Positions 1 through 8,887 of a stretch of 64,000 nt of DNA are shown here, piece after piece. The position numbers were made by a program, and so were the translations under genes. The DNA comes from Lentzea terrae (lineage in GTDB: Bacteria > Actinomycetota > Actinomycetes > Mycobacteriales > Pseudonocardiaceae): positions 186,001 through 250,000 of the forward strand of contig NZ_QFWW01000036.1 of the NCBI RefSeq assembly GCF_003265345.1, in the 5' to 3' direction. Below the pieces are notes generated by a model that saw nothing but the letters and a program-made list of their open reading frames with translations, was not told where the DNA came from and ran no database searches. Position 1 is the stretch's first letter. Each line of letters starts with the position of its first letter.

Positions 1-2000
1 CCATCCGCTACGGCGAGGGCGAGAACTCGATCGTCGTCGCGACCACGCGCGCCGAGACGATGCTCGGTGACACCGCGGTCGCCGTCCACCCCGACGACGA
101 GCGCTACCAGCACCTCATCGGCACCGAGGTCGAGCTGCCGCTGACCGGCCGCCGCATCCCGATCGTCGCCGACACGCACGTCGACCCGAAGTTCGGCACC
201 GGCGCGGTGAAGGTCACGCCCGCGCACGACCCGAACGACTTCGAGATCGGCCAGCGCCACAACCTGCCGAACCTCACGATCATGGACGGTCGCGCGACCA
301 TCACCGCGCACGGCCCGTTCGAGGGGCTCGACCGGTTCGAGGCGCGTCCGGCGATCGTCGCCGCGTTGCGCGCGGACGGCCGGATCGTCGCGGAGAAGCG
401 GCCGTACGTGCACGCCGTCGGGCACTGCTCGCGGTGCGACACGGTCATCGAGCCGCGCCTCTCGCTGCAGTGGTGGGTCAAGGTCGAGGGCATCGCCGCG
501 AAGGCGTCCGCCGCCGTCCGCGACGGTCGTACCAAGATCCACCCGGCGGAGCTGAACAAGCGGTACTTCGACTGGACCGACAACCTGCACGACTGGTGCA
601 TCTCGCGGCAGCTGTGGTGGGGCCACCGGATTCCGGTCTGGTACGGCCCGAACGGCGAGGTCGTCTGCGTCGGACCGGACGACGAGGTGCCCACCGGTGC
701 GGGCTGGCGCCAGGACGAGGACGTCCTCGACACCTGGTTCTCGTCGGGCCTGTGGCCGTTCTCGACGCTCGGCTGGCCGGATTCCACTGAGGACCTCGAG
801 AAGTTCTACCCGACCTCGGTTCTCTCGACCGGCTACGACATCCTGTTCTTCTGGGTCGTCCGGATGATGATGTTCGGCCTGTACGCGATGGACGACGTGC
901 AGCCGTTCGACCACGTCTTCCTGCACGGTCTGATCCGGGACCAGTACGGCAAGAAGATGTCGAAGACCAAGGGCAACGGCATCGACCCGCTGGACTGGAT
1001 GGAGCGCTACGGCGCGGACGCCACCCGGTTCACGTTGCTGCGCGGCACGAACCCCGGTTCGGACATGGCCGTCGCGGAGGAGTGGGCGGCCGGCTCGCGC
1101 AACTTCACCACCAAGCTGTGGAACGCCACGAGGTTCGCGCTGTCCAACGGTGCGACGGTGGCCCGTCCGCTGCCGGCCCGCGACGAGCTGACGGCGGCCG
1201 ACCGCTGGATCCTCGACGAGCTCGACGCCCTCGTGTCCACTGTGGACTCGAACTTCGAGGCGTTCCAGTTCTCCCGCGCGTGCGAGGCGTTGTACAGCTT
1301 CACGTGGGACGAGTTCTGCGACTGGTACCTGGAGATCGCCAAGGTCCAGATCGCGGAGGGGCGCGTCGAGGCCACGCAGTCCGTTCTGGGCCACGTCCTC
1401 GACGTCCTGCTGCGCCTGCTGCACCCGTCGATCCCGTTCATCACCGAGACGCTGTGGACCGCGCTGACCGGCGCGGAGTCGCTCGTCATCGCGTCGTGGC
1501 CGTCCGCGTCGGGTGCCGAGCGCGACCTCGAGGCCGCCGCTCAGGTCGAGGGCCTGAAGAAGCTGGCCACCGAGATCCGCCGGTTCCGCTCGGAGCAGGG
1601 CCTCAAGCCGGGCCAGAAGGTCGCGGGCAAGGTCCGCGGCGCGTGCTGCGTCGGCCTCACCGACCAGGTTCCGGCCGTCCGCGCGATGACGAGGCTCACC
1701 GAGCCGGGTGACGAGTTCACCGTCTCGGCGACGCTGGAGGTCGGTCTGCCCAAGGGTGCGGTGAAGGTCGAGCTGGACCTGTCCGGCGCGATCGACGTCG
1801 CGGCCGAGCGCAAGCGCCTCGCGAAGGACCTCGCCGTGGCGCAGAAGGAGCTCGAGGGCACGACGAAGAAGCTCGGCAACGAGGCGTTCCTCGCCAAGGC
1901 GCCCGCCGACGTCAAGGCCAAGATCGAGGAGCGCAAGGCCGTGGCCGAGTCCGAGATCGCCCGCATCAACGAGCGCCTCGCGGCGTTGCCGGAGGCGTAA
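1..2000 (+). CDS. valS: Valine--tRNA ligase, 5'-truncated by the window edge
   Basis: Charges tRNA-Val with valine in the cytosol (class I synthetase). The reading frame is open from base 3, so the start and the HIGH motif lie outside the window; 666 codons are visible of the roughly 870 expected. Visible landmarks are the CP1 editing-domain segment TTRAETMLGD (bases 39-68), the ValRS signature DVLDTWFSSG (near 720-750), the KMSKT form of the KMSKS loop (bases 954-968), the anticodon-binding domain, and a C-terminal charged coiled coil (LAVAQKELEG onward) typical of ValRS. It is followed after 5 nt by folC, so the two are probably co-transcribed. The identification is secure; only the N-terminus is unknown. 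Confidence 0.97.
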   Translation, partial: IRYGEGENSIVVATTRAETMLGDTAVAVHPDDERYQHLIGTEVELPLTGRRIPIVADTHVDPKFGTGAVKVTPAHDPNDFEIGQRHNLPNLTIMDGRATITAHGPFEGLDRFEARPAIVAALRADGRIVAEKRPYVHAVGHCSRCDTVIEPRLSLQWWVKVEGIAAKASAAVRDGRTKIHPAELNKRYFDWTDNLHDWCISRQLWWGHRIPVWYGPNGEVVCVGPDDEVPTGAGWRQDEDVLDTWFSSGLWPFSTLGWPDSTEDLEKFYPTSVLSTGYDILFFWVVRMMMFGLYAMDDVQPFDHVFLHGLIRDQYGKKMSKTKGNGIDPLDWMERYGADATRFTLLRGTNPGSDMAVAEEWAAGSRNFTTKLWNATRFALSNGATVARPLPARDELTAADRWILDELDALVSTVDSNFEAFQFSRACEALYSFTWDEFCDWYLEIAKVQIAEGRVEATQSVLGHVLDVLLRLLHPSIPFITETLWTALTGAESLVIASWPSASGAERDLEAAAQVEGLKKLATEIRRFRSEQGLKPGQKVAGKVRGACCVGLTDQVPAVRAMTRLTEPGDEFTVSATLEVGLPKGAVKVELDLSGAIDVAAERKRLAKDLAVAQKELEGTTKKLGNEAFLAKAPADVKAKIEERKAVAESEIARINERLAALPEA

Positions 2001-2005
2001 GCACA

Positions 2006-3343
2006 GTGGACATCAACCTCGACGAGTTCCTCGACGTCGAGAACGAGCTCAACCAGCGGTGGCCCGAGACCAAGCTCGAGCCGTCGCTGGACCGGATCAA
2101 GGCGCTGGCGCACGTGCTGGGCGACCCCCAGACGAACTACCCGGTCGTGCAGCTCACGGGCACGAACGGCAAGACGTCGACGTCGCGCATGGCCGATGCG
2201 CTCTTCACCCGCATCGGCCTGCGCACCGGCCGGTACACGAGCCCGCACCTGCAGCTCGCGACCGAGCGGATCAGCCTCGACAACCAGCCGATCGCCCCTG
2301 ATCGCTACGTCGAGGTCTACCGCGACATCGAGCCGTACATCGCGATGGTCGACGCGCAGTCCGAGATCCGGATGAGCAAGTTCGAGGTGCTCACCGGCAT
2401 GGCGTACGCGGCCTTCGCGGACGCCCCGGTCGACGTCGCGGTCGTCGAGGTCGGCATGGGCGGCACGTGGGACGCGACCTCGATCGCCGACGCGAAGATC
2501 GCTCTGTTGACGCCGATCGGCCTCGACCACACCGAGTACCTCGGCACGCGCATCGAGGACATCGCCACGGAGAAGGCCGGGATCATCAAGCCGGGCTCCG
2601 TCGCGATCGTCGGCGAGCAGGCGCCGGAGGCGATGAAGGTCATCCTGGAACGCGTGGCCGAGGTCGACGCGATGATCGCCCGGTTCGGCAGCGAGTTCGG
2701 CGTGGTGTCGCGGTCGGTGGCCGTCGGCGGCCAGCTGATCACGTTGCAGGGCCTCGGCGGCGTCTACGAGGACATCTTCCTGCCGCTGCACGGCGAACAC
2801 CAGGCAGCGAACGCCGCCATGGCACTGGCGGCCGTCGAGGCGTTCTTCGGCGCCGGCGCCGACCGTCAGCTCGACGTGGAGGCGATCCGCGAAGGCTTCG
2901 CCACGGTCGTCACCCCGGGCCGCCTGGAGCGCGTCCGTTCCGCGCCCAACGTGTTCGTGGACGCCGCGCACAACCCGCACGGCGCCGCGGCTCTGGCCCG
3001 CGCCCTGGACTCCGAGTTCAGCTTCCGCAAGCTCGTGGCCGTCGTGGCGGTCATGTCCGACAAGGACGCCGAGGGCATCCTCTCGGCCCTGGAACCGGTC
3101 GTGCAGGAACTGGTGATCACCACCAACTCGTCCCCGCGCGCCATGGACCCGGACGTCCTCGCCGGTCTGGCCGTACCGATCTTCGGTGAGGACCGCTTCG
3201 AGGTGCGCCCGCGCCTCGACGACGCCATCGAGGAAGCCATCCACCTCACCGAGGACGAACTGTCCGGCGGCGGCGTGATCGTCACCGGCTCCGTCGTCAC
3301 CGCCGGCGAGGCCCGCGCCCTGTTCGGAAAGGAGCCGGCGTGA
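2006..3343 (+). CDS. folC: Bifunctional folylpolyglutamate synthase/dihydrofolate synthase
   Basis: Adds glutamate to folates and, in bifunctional members, to dihydropteroate; cytosolic, Mur-ligase superfamily. The 445-residue length is typical. The ATP-binding P-loop GTNGKTS is at residues 52-58, and a second Mur-ligase motif VDAAHNPHG lies in the last third. The start is GTG 5 nt after the valS stop. It ends in a GTGA overlap with the next gene, indicating translational coupling in a valS-folC-DUF4233 operon as in other actinobacteria. Whether this copy has both activities cannot be read from sequence. Confidence 0.95.
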   Translation: MDINLDEFLDVENELNQRWPETKLEPSLDRIKALAHVLGDPQTNYPVVQLTGTNGKTSTSRMADALFTRIGLRTGRYTSPHLQLATERISLDNQPIAPDRYVEVYRDIEPYIAMVDAQSEIRMSKFEVLTGMAYAAFADAPVDVAVVEVGMGGTWDATSIADAKIALLTPIGLDHTEYLGTRIEDIATEKAGIIKPGSVAIVGEQAPEAMKVILERVAEVDAMIARFGSEFGVVSRSVAVGGQLITLQGLGGVYEDIFLPLHGEHQAANAAMALAAVEAFFGAGADRQLDVEAIREGFATVVTPGRLERVRSAPNVFVDAAHNPHGAAALARALDSEFSFRKLVAVVAVMSDKDAEGILSALEPVVQELVITTNSSPRAMDPDVLAGLAVPIFGEDRFEVRPRLDDAIEEAIHLTEDELSGGGVIVTGSVVTAGEARALFGKEPA

Positions 3344-3747
3344 CCGAGGCAGCTCCTGTTCCCGCACCAGCGCCGAAGAAGGACCCGCTCAAGGCGTTCC
3401 GCGGCATCATGGCCGGCACGCTGATCCTCGAGGTCATCGTCGTCGCTCTGGCCCTGCCGGTGATCGCGAAGCTGCACGGCGGCGTCGGCACCCTCGTCGG
3501 CTGGGTGGCGTTCGGCTTCATCGCGGTGTTCATCGCGATGTGCGCCTTCGTCCGCCGCCCGTGGGCCATCCCCGCCGTCGTGGGCCTGCACGTGCTGCTG
3601 ATCGCGACCTGGATCCTGCTGCCCGCGCTGGGCGTGATCGGCGTGATCTTCGGTCTCGTGTGGACCTACATGTTGTGGCTGCGCAAGGACTTGCTGAAGC
3701 GCATGGCGGAGGGCCGCCTGCCGTCCCAGCAACAACAGCAGACGTAA
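3340..3747 (+). CDS. DUF4233 family membrane protein
   Basis: A 135-residue protein with a short Ala/Pro-rich N-terminus and four hydrophobic segments, followed by a charged tail ending in a run of Gln. Family and position fit DUF4233, a small actinobacterial membrane protein of unknown function encoded between folC and ndk (Rv2446c position in M. tuberculosis). The GTG start overlaps the folC TGA. Here ndk does not follow directly; a 14.6-kb block intervenes. Confidence 0.85.
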   Translation: MTEAAPVPAPAPKKDPLKAFRGIMAGTLILEVIVVALALPVIAKLHGGVGTLVGWVAFGFIAVFIAMCAFVRRPWAIPAVVGLHVLLIATWILLPALGVIGVIFGLVWTYMLWLRKDLLKRMAEGRLPSQQQQQT

Positions 3748-3920
3748 ACGCAAAGACCGTCGTAAATGCCACTCGACGCTCAATTGCGGTGCTGACGAAA
3801 AGCACCGAAGAACGAAGCGCGTAGCACTTCGTACCCGCGCTTGTCGCAATGTCGGAGTGACACTTCGCGTTGTTCACCCGATCGCGCCTTGAACCCCGGA
3901 CAAGGTCCCTGACCCGGCGC

Positions 3921-3926
3921 TATGCT
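3921..3926 (+). promoter_or_regulatory. Candidate -10 element for the ESX satellite cassette
   Basis: TATGCT matches the actinobacterial SigA/HrdB -10 consensus and lies 36 nt before the ATG at 3963, giving a short leader that contains the Shine-Dalgarno GGGGAGG. No convincing -35 was found. The spacer 3748-3962 otherwise shows no gene. Confidence 0.45.
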
Positions 3927-3962
3927 GCTCAGCGCACGAATCTGCAGGGGAGGGCACTGGGG

Positions 3963-4268
3963 ATGAGCGGGACAAAGGTCGATCTCGAGACGCTGCGCGC
4001 TGCCATCAAGGAGTACGAGGCCATCTACCTCGATCTTGAGAAGGCGAACGACACCGGCAAGGCGCTGGTCGCGGTCGAGCCCGCCGGGCTCGACATGCCG
4101 AGCAAGGTCTACAACAACTGGGCCGTCACCGCCGGCGCGGCGCACCAGACGTCGAACAAGCAACTGCAGAAGACGCTGAAGACCCGGATCGACAACCTGA
4201 AGGCCACGCTCACCCAGTACGAGCAGACCGAGCAGGGCAACCAGGCGAACCTCAAGCCGAAGGACTGA
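3963..4268 (+). CDS. Small helical PE/EspC-like protein of an ESX satellite cassette
   Basis: A 101-residue, signal-peptide-free, largely alpha-helical protein. Start ATG 3963 is chosen because GGGGAGG sits 8 nt upstream; the frame stays open further 5' but without a ribosome site. It resembles the small substrates (PE-like/EspC-like) that accompany EspG and PPE-like proteins in Pseudonocardiales. The function is inferred mainly from position: first gene of a tightly packed cassette followed by a DUF3558 lipoprotein, a WXG-containing PPE-like protein and EspG. No classical PE motif is visible, so the family is uncertain. Confidence 0.6.
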   Translation: MSGTKVDLETLRAAIKEYEAIYLDLEKANDTGKALVAVEPAGLDMPSKVYNNWAVTAGAAHQTSNKQLQKTLKTRIDNLKATLTQYEQTEQGNQANLKPKD

Positions 4269-4272
4269 GCTG

Positions 4273-4875
4273 TTGCGCATCCGAACGATCGTCGCCGGTG
4301 CCGCACTCGTGCTGCTGGCGGGCTGCGGCACAGGTAGCGGCGGAACCACCGGTACGCCGACCACCGCGACCCAGCCGACCAGCGCCGGCAACAGTGGTGG
4401 AGCGCCCAAGGTTTCGAACCCGCTCACCCTGACGGCCTTCGAGGCCGCCCCTTGCACCGTTGTCTCTGCGGCCCAGTTGACGGCGTACGGACTGCCCGGC
4501 GTCACCGGTTCGGTGAACTCCGGTGCGCCTGGCCCGGCGTGCAAGTGGTCCGGCGCGCTCACCGCTGCGGAGATGTCCACCGGCATGGTCATCCTCCCTG
4601 CCGGGACGAGCCTCGGCACCACCTACGGCAAGAAGGGCTCGTACGCCGCGTTCGAGGAGCGGCCCGCGATCCAGGGTCACCCGGCGGTCGTCGCACTCGT
4701 CGCTGACGAGCGCAAGGACGGCGACTGCGACATCATCGTCGGCGCCTCCGACGAGAGGGCAATCCTCTTCACCTTCCAGAGCGATGAGAAGAGCAAGTAC
4801 TTCGCGGATCCGTGCGCTGGGGTCACGGAGTTCGCGAACCTGGCAATCACCACGATAAAGGCAGGTGCGAAATGA
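4273..4875 (+). CDS. DUF3558 family lipoprotein
   Basis: A 200-residue predicted lipoprotein. The N-terminus MRIRTIVAGAALVLLAGC is a lipoprotein signal with the lipidated Cys at residue 18, followed by a Gly/Thr/Ser-rich linker and a globular domain with paired cysteines (PCTVV, ACKW, DCDII, DPC), the pattern of DUF3558 proteins. Start is TTG 4273, 4 nt after the preceding stop; the stop overlaps the next ATG (ATGA). DUF3558 lipoproteins are frequent neighbours of ESX substrates in Pseudonocardiales; their role is unknown, probably on the outer face of the membrane. Confidence 0.82.
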   Translation: MRIRTIVAGAALVLLAGCGTGSGGTTGTPTTATQPTSAGNSGGAPKVSNPLTLTAFEAAPCTVVSAAQLTAYGLPGVTGSVNSGAPGPACKWSGALTAAEMSTGMVILPAGTSLGTTYGKKGSYAAFEERPAIQGHPAVVALVADERKDGDCDIIVGASDERAILFTFQSDEKSKYFADPCAGVTEFANLAITTIKAGAK

Positions 4876-6140
4876 CCCGGCCCGCGCCCAGTTGTTTCTC
4901 CGAGGACACCTCCCGCGCCGAAGCGTTCTCGGGGCATCAGATCTACGCCCAGATGACTGGCGGCCCTGGCACCGGTAAGGCGCAGGAGGCGGCGGTCAAG
5001 GCCGCGGAGCTCGAGCAGACCTACGCCGGCATCGAGGCCAGGCTCAAGAAGGTCGGCGAGACCTTGGGCGAGGCGTGGACCGGGGCGAGCGCGGACGCCG
5101 CGCAGGCCGCTGCCAACCCCATCAACCAGGCCATGATCCAGATGCAGGACGCGCTGCGGCAGGCCGACCACTCGCTGTCCAACCAGGTCTACCAGTTCAA
5201 CCACAACAAGGCGCAGCTCAAGAACATGCCGGAGCAGAAGCCGGACACGAACTTCTGGGACGACGCCACCCCGTGGGACACCGACACCGAGGACGCGGTC
5301 AACGCCTACAACGGCGATGAGTCGCACAACCGGAAGGTCTACAAGGAGTTCCAGAGCGCCAGCAACACCAACCGCAGCGAGCTCCCCAAGGAGTTCCCGG
5401 GCGTCACGGCGGACACGCTGAACGTCGAGGTGATCAACACCGGCGGCGACAACGGCACCGACAAGACCTCCAACATCGGCACGGCCGGCCGCCCGACCGG
5501 CAACACGGGCACGGGATTCCCGAGCTCGCCCGGCAGCCCGCAGGGCCCGTCCGGCACGTGGACCGAGCCCGGCAGCATCACCGGTGGCAACGACACCACG
5601 ACATCCCAGGCCGTCGGCGGAGATGTCAACAGTCCGCTGAGGACCGAGTTCCCCGGCGGGGGCAAGCCGCCCGTCGGCAGCGTGATCGAGCGCCCGCCGA
5701 ACACCGGCATCCCGCCCATCGGCGTGCCCGTCGGCCCCGGCGGCACCGGGCGCGGACCCGGTGGCACCGGCGGCGGCAAGTTCGGTGGCGGTCCCGGCGG
5801 TGGTGGCGGCGGCAAGGTCGGTGGCGGTTCCTCTGCCGGGCGTGGCGGCATCGGCGGCGTGGGCACCGGTAGCGGCACGAGCGCGCAGCAGCCCGGCGGC
5901 AAGGCCGGTGTGTTCGGTGGCATGGGCGAGAGCGCGAACGCCGGCGGTCGTGGCGGTGCCGCGGGTGCGGCGGGCCGGGCCGGTGCCGCGGGCATGGGCG
6001 GTATGGGCGGCCAGGGGCAGAAGGGGCAAGGGGAGGACGACTTGGAGCACAAGTCCGCCGACTACCTGGTCACCGAGGAGAACACCAACGAGATCATCGG
6101 TGACATGCCGATGGTCGCGCCGCCGACGATCGGGGGGTGA
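4872..6140 (+). CDS. PPE-like type VII secretion substrate with Gly-rich C-terminus
   Basis: A 422-residue protein. The first ~180 residues are helical, with a W-x-G turn (AWTGASADAA) as in WXG100/PPE domains; the rest is low-complexity, rich in Gly, Pro and Thr, ending in an acidic tail. Start ATG 4872 overlaps the DUF3558 stop; an upstream in-frame start is rejected because it lies inside that gene. Its stop overlaps the espG start (GTGA). PPE proteins are carried by EspG chaperones to an ESX secretion machine, so the adjacent espG supports the assignment. No ESX core gene (eccB-E, mycP) is in the window. Confidence 0.75.
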   Translation: MTRPAPSCFSEDTSRAEAFSGHQIYAQMTGGPGTGKAQEAAVKAAELEQTYAGIEARLKKVGETLGEAWTGASADAAQAAANPINQAMIQMQDALRQADHSLSNQVYQFNHNKAQLKNMPEQKPDTNFWDDATPWDTDTEDAVNAYNGDESHNRKVYKEFQSASNTNRSELPKEFPGVTADTLNVEVINTGGDNGTDKTSNIGTAGRPTGNTGTGFPSSPGSPQGPSGTWTEPGSITGGNDTTTSQAVGGDVNSPLRTEFPGGGKPPVGSVIERPPNTGIPPIGVPVGPGGTGRGPGGTGGGKFGGGPGGGGGGKVGGGSSAGRGGIGGVGTGSGTSAQQPGGKAGVFGGMGESANAGGRGGAAGAAGRAGAAGMGGMGGQGQKGQGEDDLEHKSADYLVTEENTNEIIGDMPMVAPPTIGG

Positions 6141-6841
6141 GCGTGCTGCGTTCGTCCATTCAGCTGTCCGACCTCGCGTTCGACGTGCTGTGGAAGCAGG
6201 AGCGGCTCGGCGCGTACCACCCGGCGCTGTCGGTCGAGTCGCCCGGCGAGACCGACGACGAGCGCGCGGTCATCGAGCGCGATGTCATCGGCGAGCTGCG
6301 CAGGGTCGGGCTGGACCACCCGGACGTGCGGGGGACGCTGCACCTGATCGCCAAGGCGGACACGGACTACTCGGCGTGGATCGCGGTCACGCCGAACGAG
6401 ACCAAGCCCGTGATGGTCGCCGCGAACTCGCAGCACGGCGTGCTTGCCGTGCACGACAACGGGTTCGTGCAGCTGCACCCGATCCGGCCGGAGAACGCGC
6501 CGGAGGTCCTCGCGATGCAGCTGCCGGACGTGCCCGCCGGCAAGGGCGCGTCGATCAACGTGCACGAGTCGGAGATCAACGAGCGGCAGGCGGGCAAGGC
6601 GTCGGCGTCGATCTCGTTGCGCCAGCTGCTCGCCCAGCCCCGCAAGGGCACGGCGAAGCTGTACGCGGCCAAGCGCAACGGCGAGGGGCGGCAGCGGGCC
6701 AAGACCTTCCTCACCACGATCGACTTCGAGGACGGCCGCTGGCTGGTGGTCAAGTACACCGACCAGAACCACCAGACGTGGGTGCACGCCACGCCCGCGT
6801 CGCGGCAGATCATCACGGACTGGCTCAAGCGCCTGACCTGA
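6137..6841 (+). CDS. espG: ESX secretion-associated protein EspG
   Basis: A cytosolic chaperone that binds PPE-type substrates and directs them to the ESX/type VII machine. The 234-residue sequence has the family opening (LSDLAFDVLWKQERLG, then HPAL near residue 30) and a C-terminal region ending DWLKRL. GTG 6137 overlaps the stop of the PPE-like gene; GTG 6143 is an alternative start. It is the last gene of the cassette. The family call is firm; which ESX system it serves is unknown. Confidence 0.82.
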   Translation: MSVLRSSIQLSDLAFDVLWKQERLGAYHPALSVESPGETDDERAVIERDVIGELRRVGLDHPDVRGTLHLIAKADTDYSAWIAVTPNETKPVMVAANSQHGVLAVHDNGFVQLHPIRPENAPEVLAMQLPDVPAGKGASINVHESEINERQAGKASASISLRQLLAQPRKGTAKLYAAKRNGEGRQRAKTFLTTIDFEDGRWLVVKYTDQNHQTWVHATPASRQIITDWLKRLT

Positions 6842-6880
6842 TTTACCGCCACCTAACCGGACTGCACCAGCGTCGCGGCT

Positions 6881-7306
6881 GTGAGAAAGCCAATCGCCAT
6901 CGCCGCCGCACTGGCCGCGACGCTGCTGTCCGTCGGAACCGGCACCGCGAACGCCGCCGAGACCGTCCCCGGTTGTCCCTCTGCCAAGCAGATCGGCACC
7001 ACGGGCCACCTCAAGTACCAGGACAAGATCATCGCGTCGGTGAAGCAGTTCGCCGGCTGCGGCAAGAACTACCCGTACCTGTGGGTGTGGGACTCCTACG
7101 CGCAGAGCCACCGCTACCGCGTGTCGAACTGGATCGCCGTGATCGAGAACGGCGAGGAGTACCCGCGCGGTGGTGCCCAGGGCAGCATGAAGCAGGAGCT
7201 CTGGGGCGAAGGGGCCGCCACCCTCGACAAGTGCACCCGCGCCGCCGCGAGCGTGACCACGCCGGACGGCAAGTACGTCTCCGGCTGGACCGACCTGCGC
7301 TGCTGA
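6881..7306 (+). CDS. Small secreted protein of unknown function
   Basis: 141 residues from GTG 6881. An N-terminal signal peptide (basic start, hydrophobic core, cleavage near TANA-AE at residue 25) precedes a compact domain of about 115 residues with four cysteines (PGC, AGC, DKC, terminal RC), suggesting two disulfides, and many aromatic residues (YPYLWVWDSYA). I do not recognise a family. It follows espG by 39 nt and may share its transcript. Confidence 0.65.
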   Translation: MRKPIAIAAALAATLLSVGTGTANAAETVPGCPSAKQIGTTGHLKYQDKIIASVKQFAGCGKNYPYLWVWDSYAQSHRYRVSNWIAVIENGEEYPRGGAQGSMKQELWGEGAATLDKCTRAAASVTTPDGKYVSGWTDLRC

Positions 7307-7323
7307 AGTTCATCTCGGGTTCG

Positions 7324-7345
7324 GTCGCCGGTCAGAACCGGCGAC
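7324..7345 (+). terminator. Stem-loop between the secreted-protein gene and the phosphatase gene
   Basis: GTCGCCGGT / ACCGGCGAC form a perfect 9-bp stem with a 4-nt loop, 17 nt after the upstream stop and 13 nt before the next ATG. There is no T-run, so it may be a weak terminator or a leader hairpin. Confidence 0.4.
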
Positions 7346-7357
7346 TAGAAACCGCGC

Positions 7358-8866
7358 ATGACCTTCGACCGTCGCACGTTGTTCAAGGCAGGCGCATTCG
7401 GCACGGCTGCGGCGCTGGTGCCCTCGGGCATCAGCCTCGCCAAGAGTGACCGTCCGACCCTCACCCACGGCGTGCAGTCCGGCGACGTCACCTGGGACGG
7501 CGGCATCGTCTGGACCCGCGCCGACCGTCCGTCCCGGATGCTCGTCGAGGTGTCCAACGACCCGAACTTCCGTCTCTCCCGCCACATCCGAGGTCCGCTG
7601 CTCACACCGGAGACGGGCGGCACCGGGCACGTCCGGGTCGGCCACCTGCTGCCCGGCCGTCCCGCCTACTACCGCGTCACGGCCGAGGACCTGCACGGCC
7701 GCACCTGCAGCGAGCCCGTCACCGGCAGCTTCACCACGGCCCCGCTCGGCCGGGACGACGTCCGCTTCGTGTGGTCCGGCGACGTCGCGGGCCAGGGCTG
7801 GGGCATCAACCCGGACCTCGGCGGCATGCCGATCTTCAAGGCCATGGCCGACCGCAAGCCGGACTTCTTCATTCACAGCGGTGACAGCGTCTACTCCGAC
7901 AACCCGATGAAGGAGTCGGTGACGCTGCCCGACGGCCGGATCTGGCGCAACGTCGTCACGCCGGAGAAGCTCAAGGTCGCCGAGACGCTCGACGAGTACC
8001 GCGGCCAGTTCGCCTACAACCTGCTCGACGACAACCTCAAGCGCTTCGCCGCCCAGGTCCCGATGTTCGCGCAGTGGGACGACCACGAGGTCACCAACAA
8101 CTGGTATCCCGGCGAGATCCTCGACCTCCCGCAGTACACCGAGAAGCGCGTGGACGTGCTGGCACAGCGTGCTTTCCAGGCGTTCCACGAGTGGATGCCG
8201 ATCGACCGGCGCCGCGCGGTCGACGGCCGTGTGTACCGGAAGTTCTCCTACGGCCGCAACGTCGAGATCTTCGTGCTCGACATGCGCACCTACAAGGACA
8301 AGAACACCTCGCCCAAGGACCAGCCCGGCGTGATCCTCGGCGCCAAGCAGGCCCAGTGGCTCGTGCGTGAACTCTCCCGCAGCACCGCCACGTGGAAGAT
8401 CATCGCGGCGGATCTGCCGGTCGGCCTCGTCGTCCCGGACGGCGCCGACATCGAGGGCGTCGCGAACGGCCTGCCGGGCGCCCCGAACGGCCGTGAGCAC
8501 GAGATCGCGTGGGTGCTGCGCGAGCTCAAGCGCCGCCGGGTCCGCAACACCGTGTGGCTCACCGCGGACGTCCACTACACTGCCGCCCACCACTACTCGC
8601 CGGACCGCGCGGCCGTCGGCGACTTCGACCCGTTCTGGGAGTTCGTGTCCGGCCCGCTGCACGCCGGCGCGTTCGGCCCGAACAAGCTCGACCCGACGTT
8701 CGGCCCGCAGGCGGTGTTCGTGAACGCCCCGCCTGCCGCCAACACCACGCCGCTGGACGGGTTCCAGCACTTCGGCGAGGTGAAGGCGAGCAGGGACGAG
8801 CTCACGGTGTGGCTGCGGGACGCAACCGGCGCATCGCTCTGGTCCAAAACGCTCAAGGCCGGCTGA
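7358..8866 (+). CDS. phoD: PhoD-like alkaline phosphatase (twin-arginine exported)
   Basis: A secreted metallophosphoesterase/phosphodiesterase that releases phosphate from organic esters. 502 residues. The N-terminus DRRTLFKAG followed by a hydrophobic stretch fits a Tat signal. The PhoD N-terminal domain (THGVQSGDVT) is followed by the metallophosphatase core with SGDVAGQGWG, FIHSGDSVYSD, WDDHEVTNNW and a late ADVHYTAAH motif. These carry the Asp/His/Asn metal ligands of the PhoD family (Ca/Fe enzymes). No pho box was identified. The family is confident; specificity is unknown. Confidence 0.88.
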   Translation: MTFDRRTLFKAGAFGTAAALVPSGISLAKSDRPTLTHGVQSGDVTWDGGIVWTRADRPSRMLVEVSNDPNFRLSRHIRGPLLTPETGGTGHVRVGHLLPGRPAYYRVTAEDLHGRTCSEPVTGSFTTAPLGRDDVRFVWSGDVAGQGWGINPDLGGMPIFKAMADRKPDFFIHSGDSVYSDNPMKESVTLPDGRIWRNVVTPEKLKVAETLDEYRGQFAYNLLDDNLKRFAAQVPMFAQWDDHEVTNNWYPGEILDLPQYTEKRVDVLAQRAFQAFHEWMPIDRRRAVDGRVYRKFSYGRNVEIFVLDMRTYKDKNTSPKDQPGVILGAKQAQWLVRELSRSTATWKIIAADLPVGLVVPDGADIEGVANGLPGAPNGREHEIAWVLRELKRRRVRNTVWLTADVHYTAAHHYSPDRAAVGDFDPFWEFVSGPLHAGAFGPNKLDPTFGPQAVFVNAPPAANTTPLDGFQHFGEVKASRDELTVWLRDATGASLWSKTLKAG

Positions 8867-8887
8867 AGATCGCAATAGGGTCGGTGC

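Noticed and set aside
3870..3962. Upstream extension of the PE-like gene
   Set aside because: The -10 candidate TATGCT and the Shine-Dalgarno lie inside it, favouring ATG 3963.
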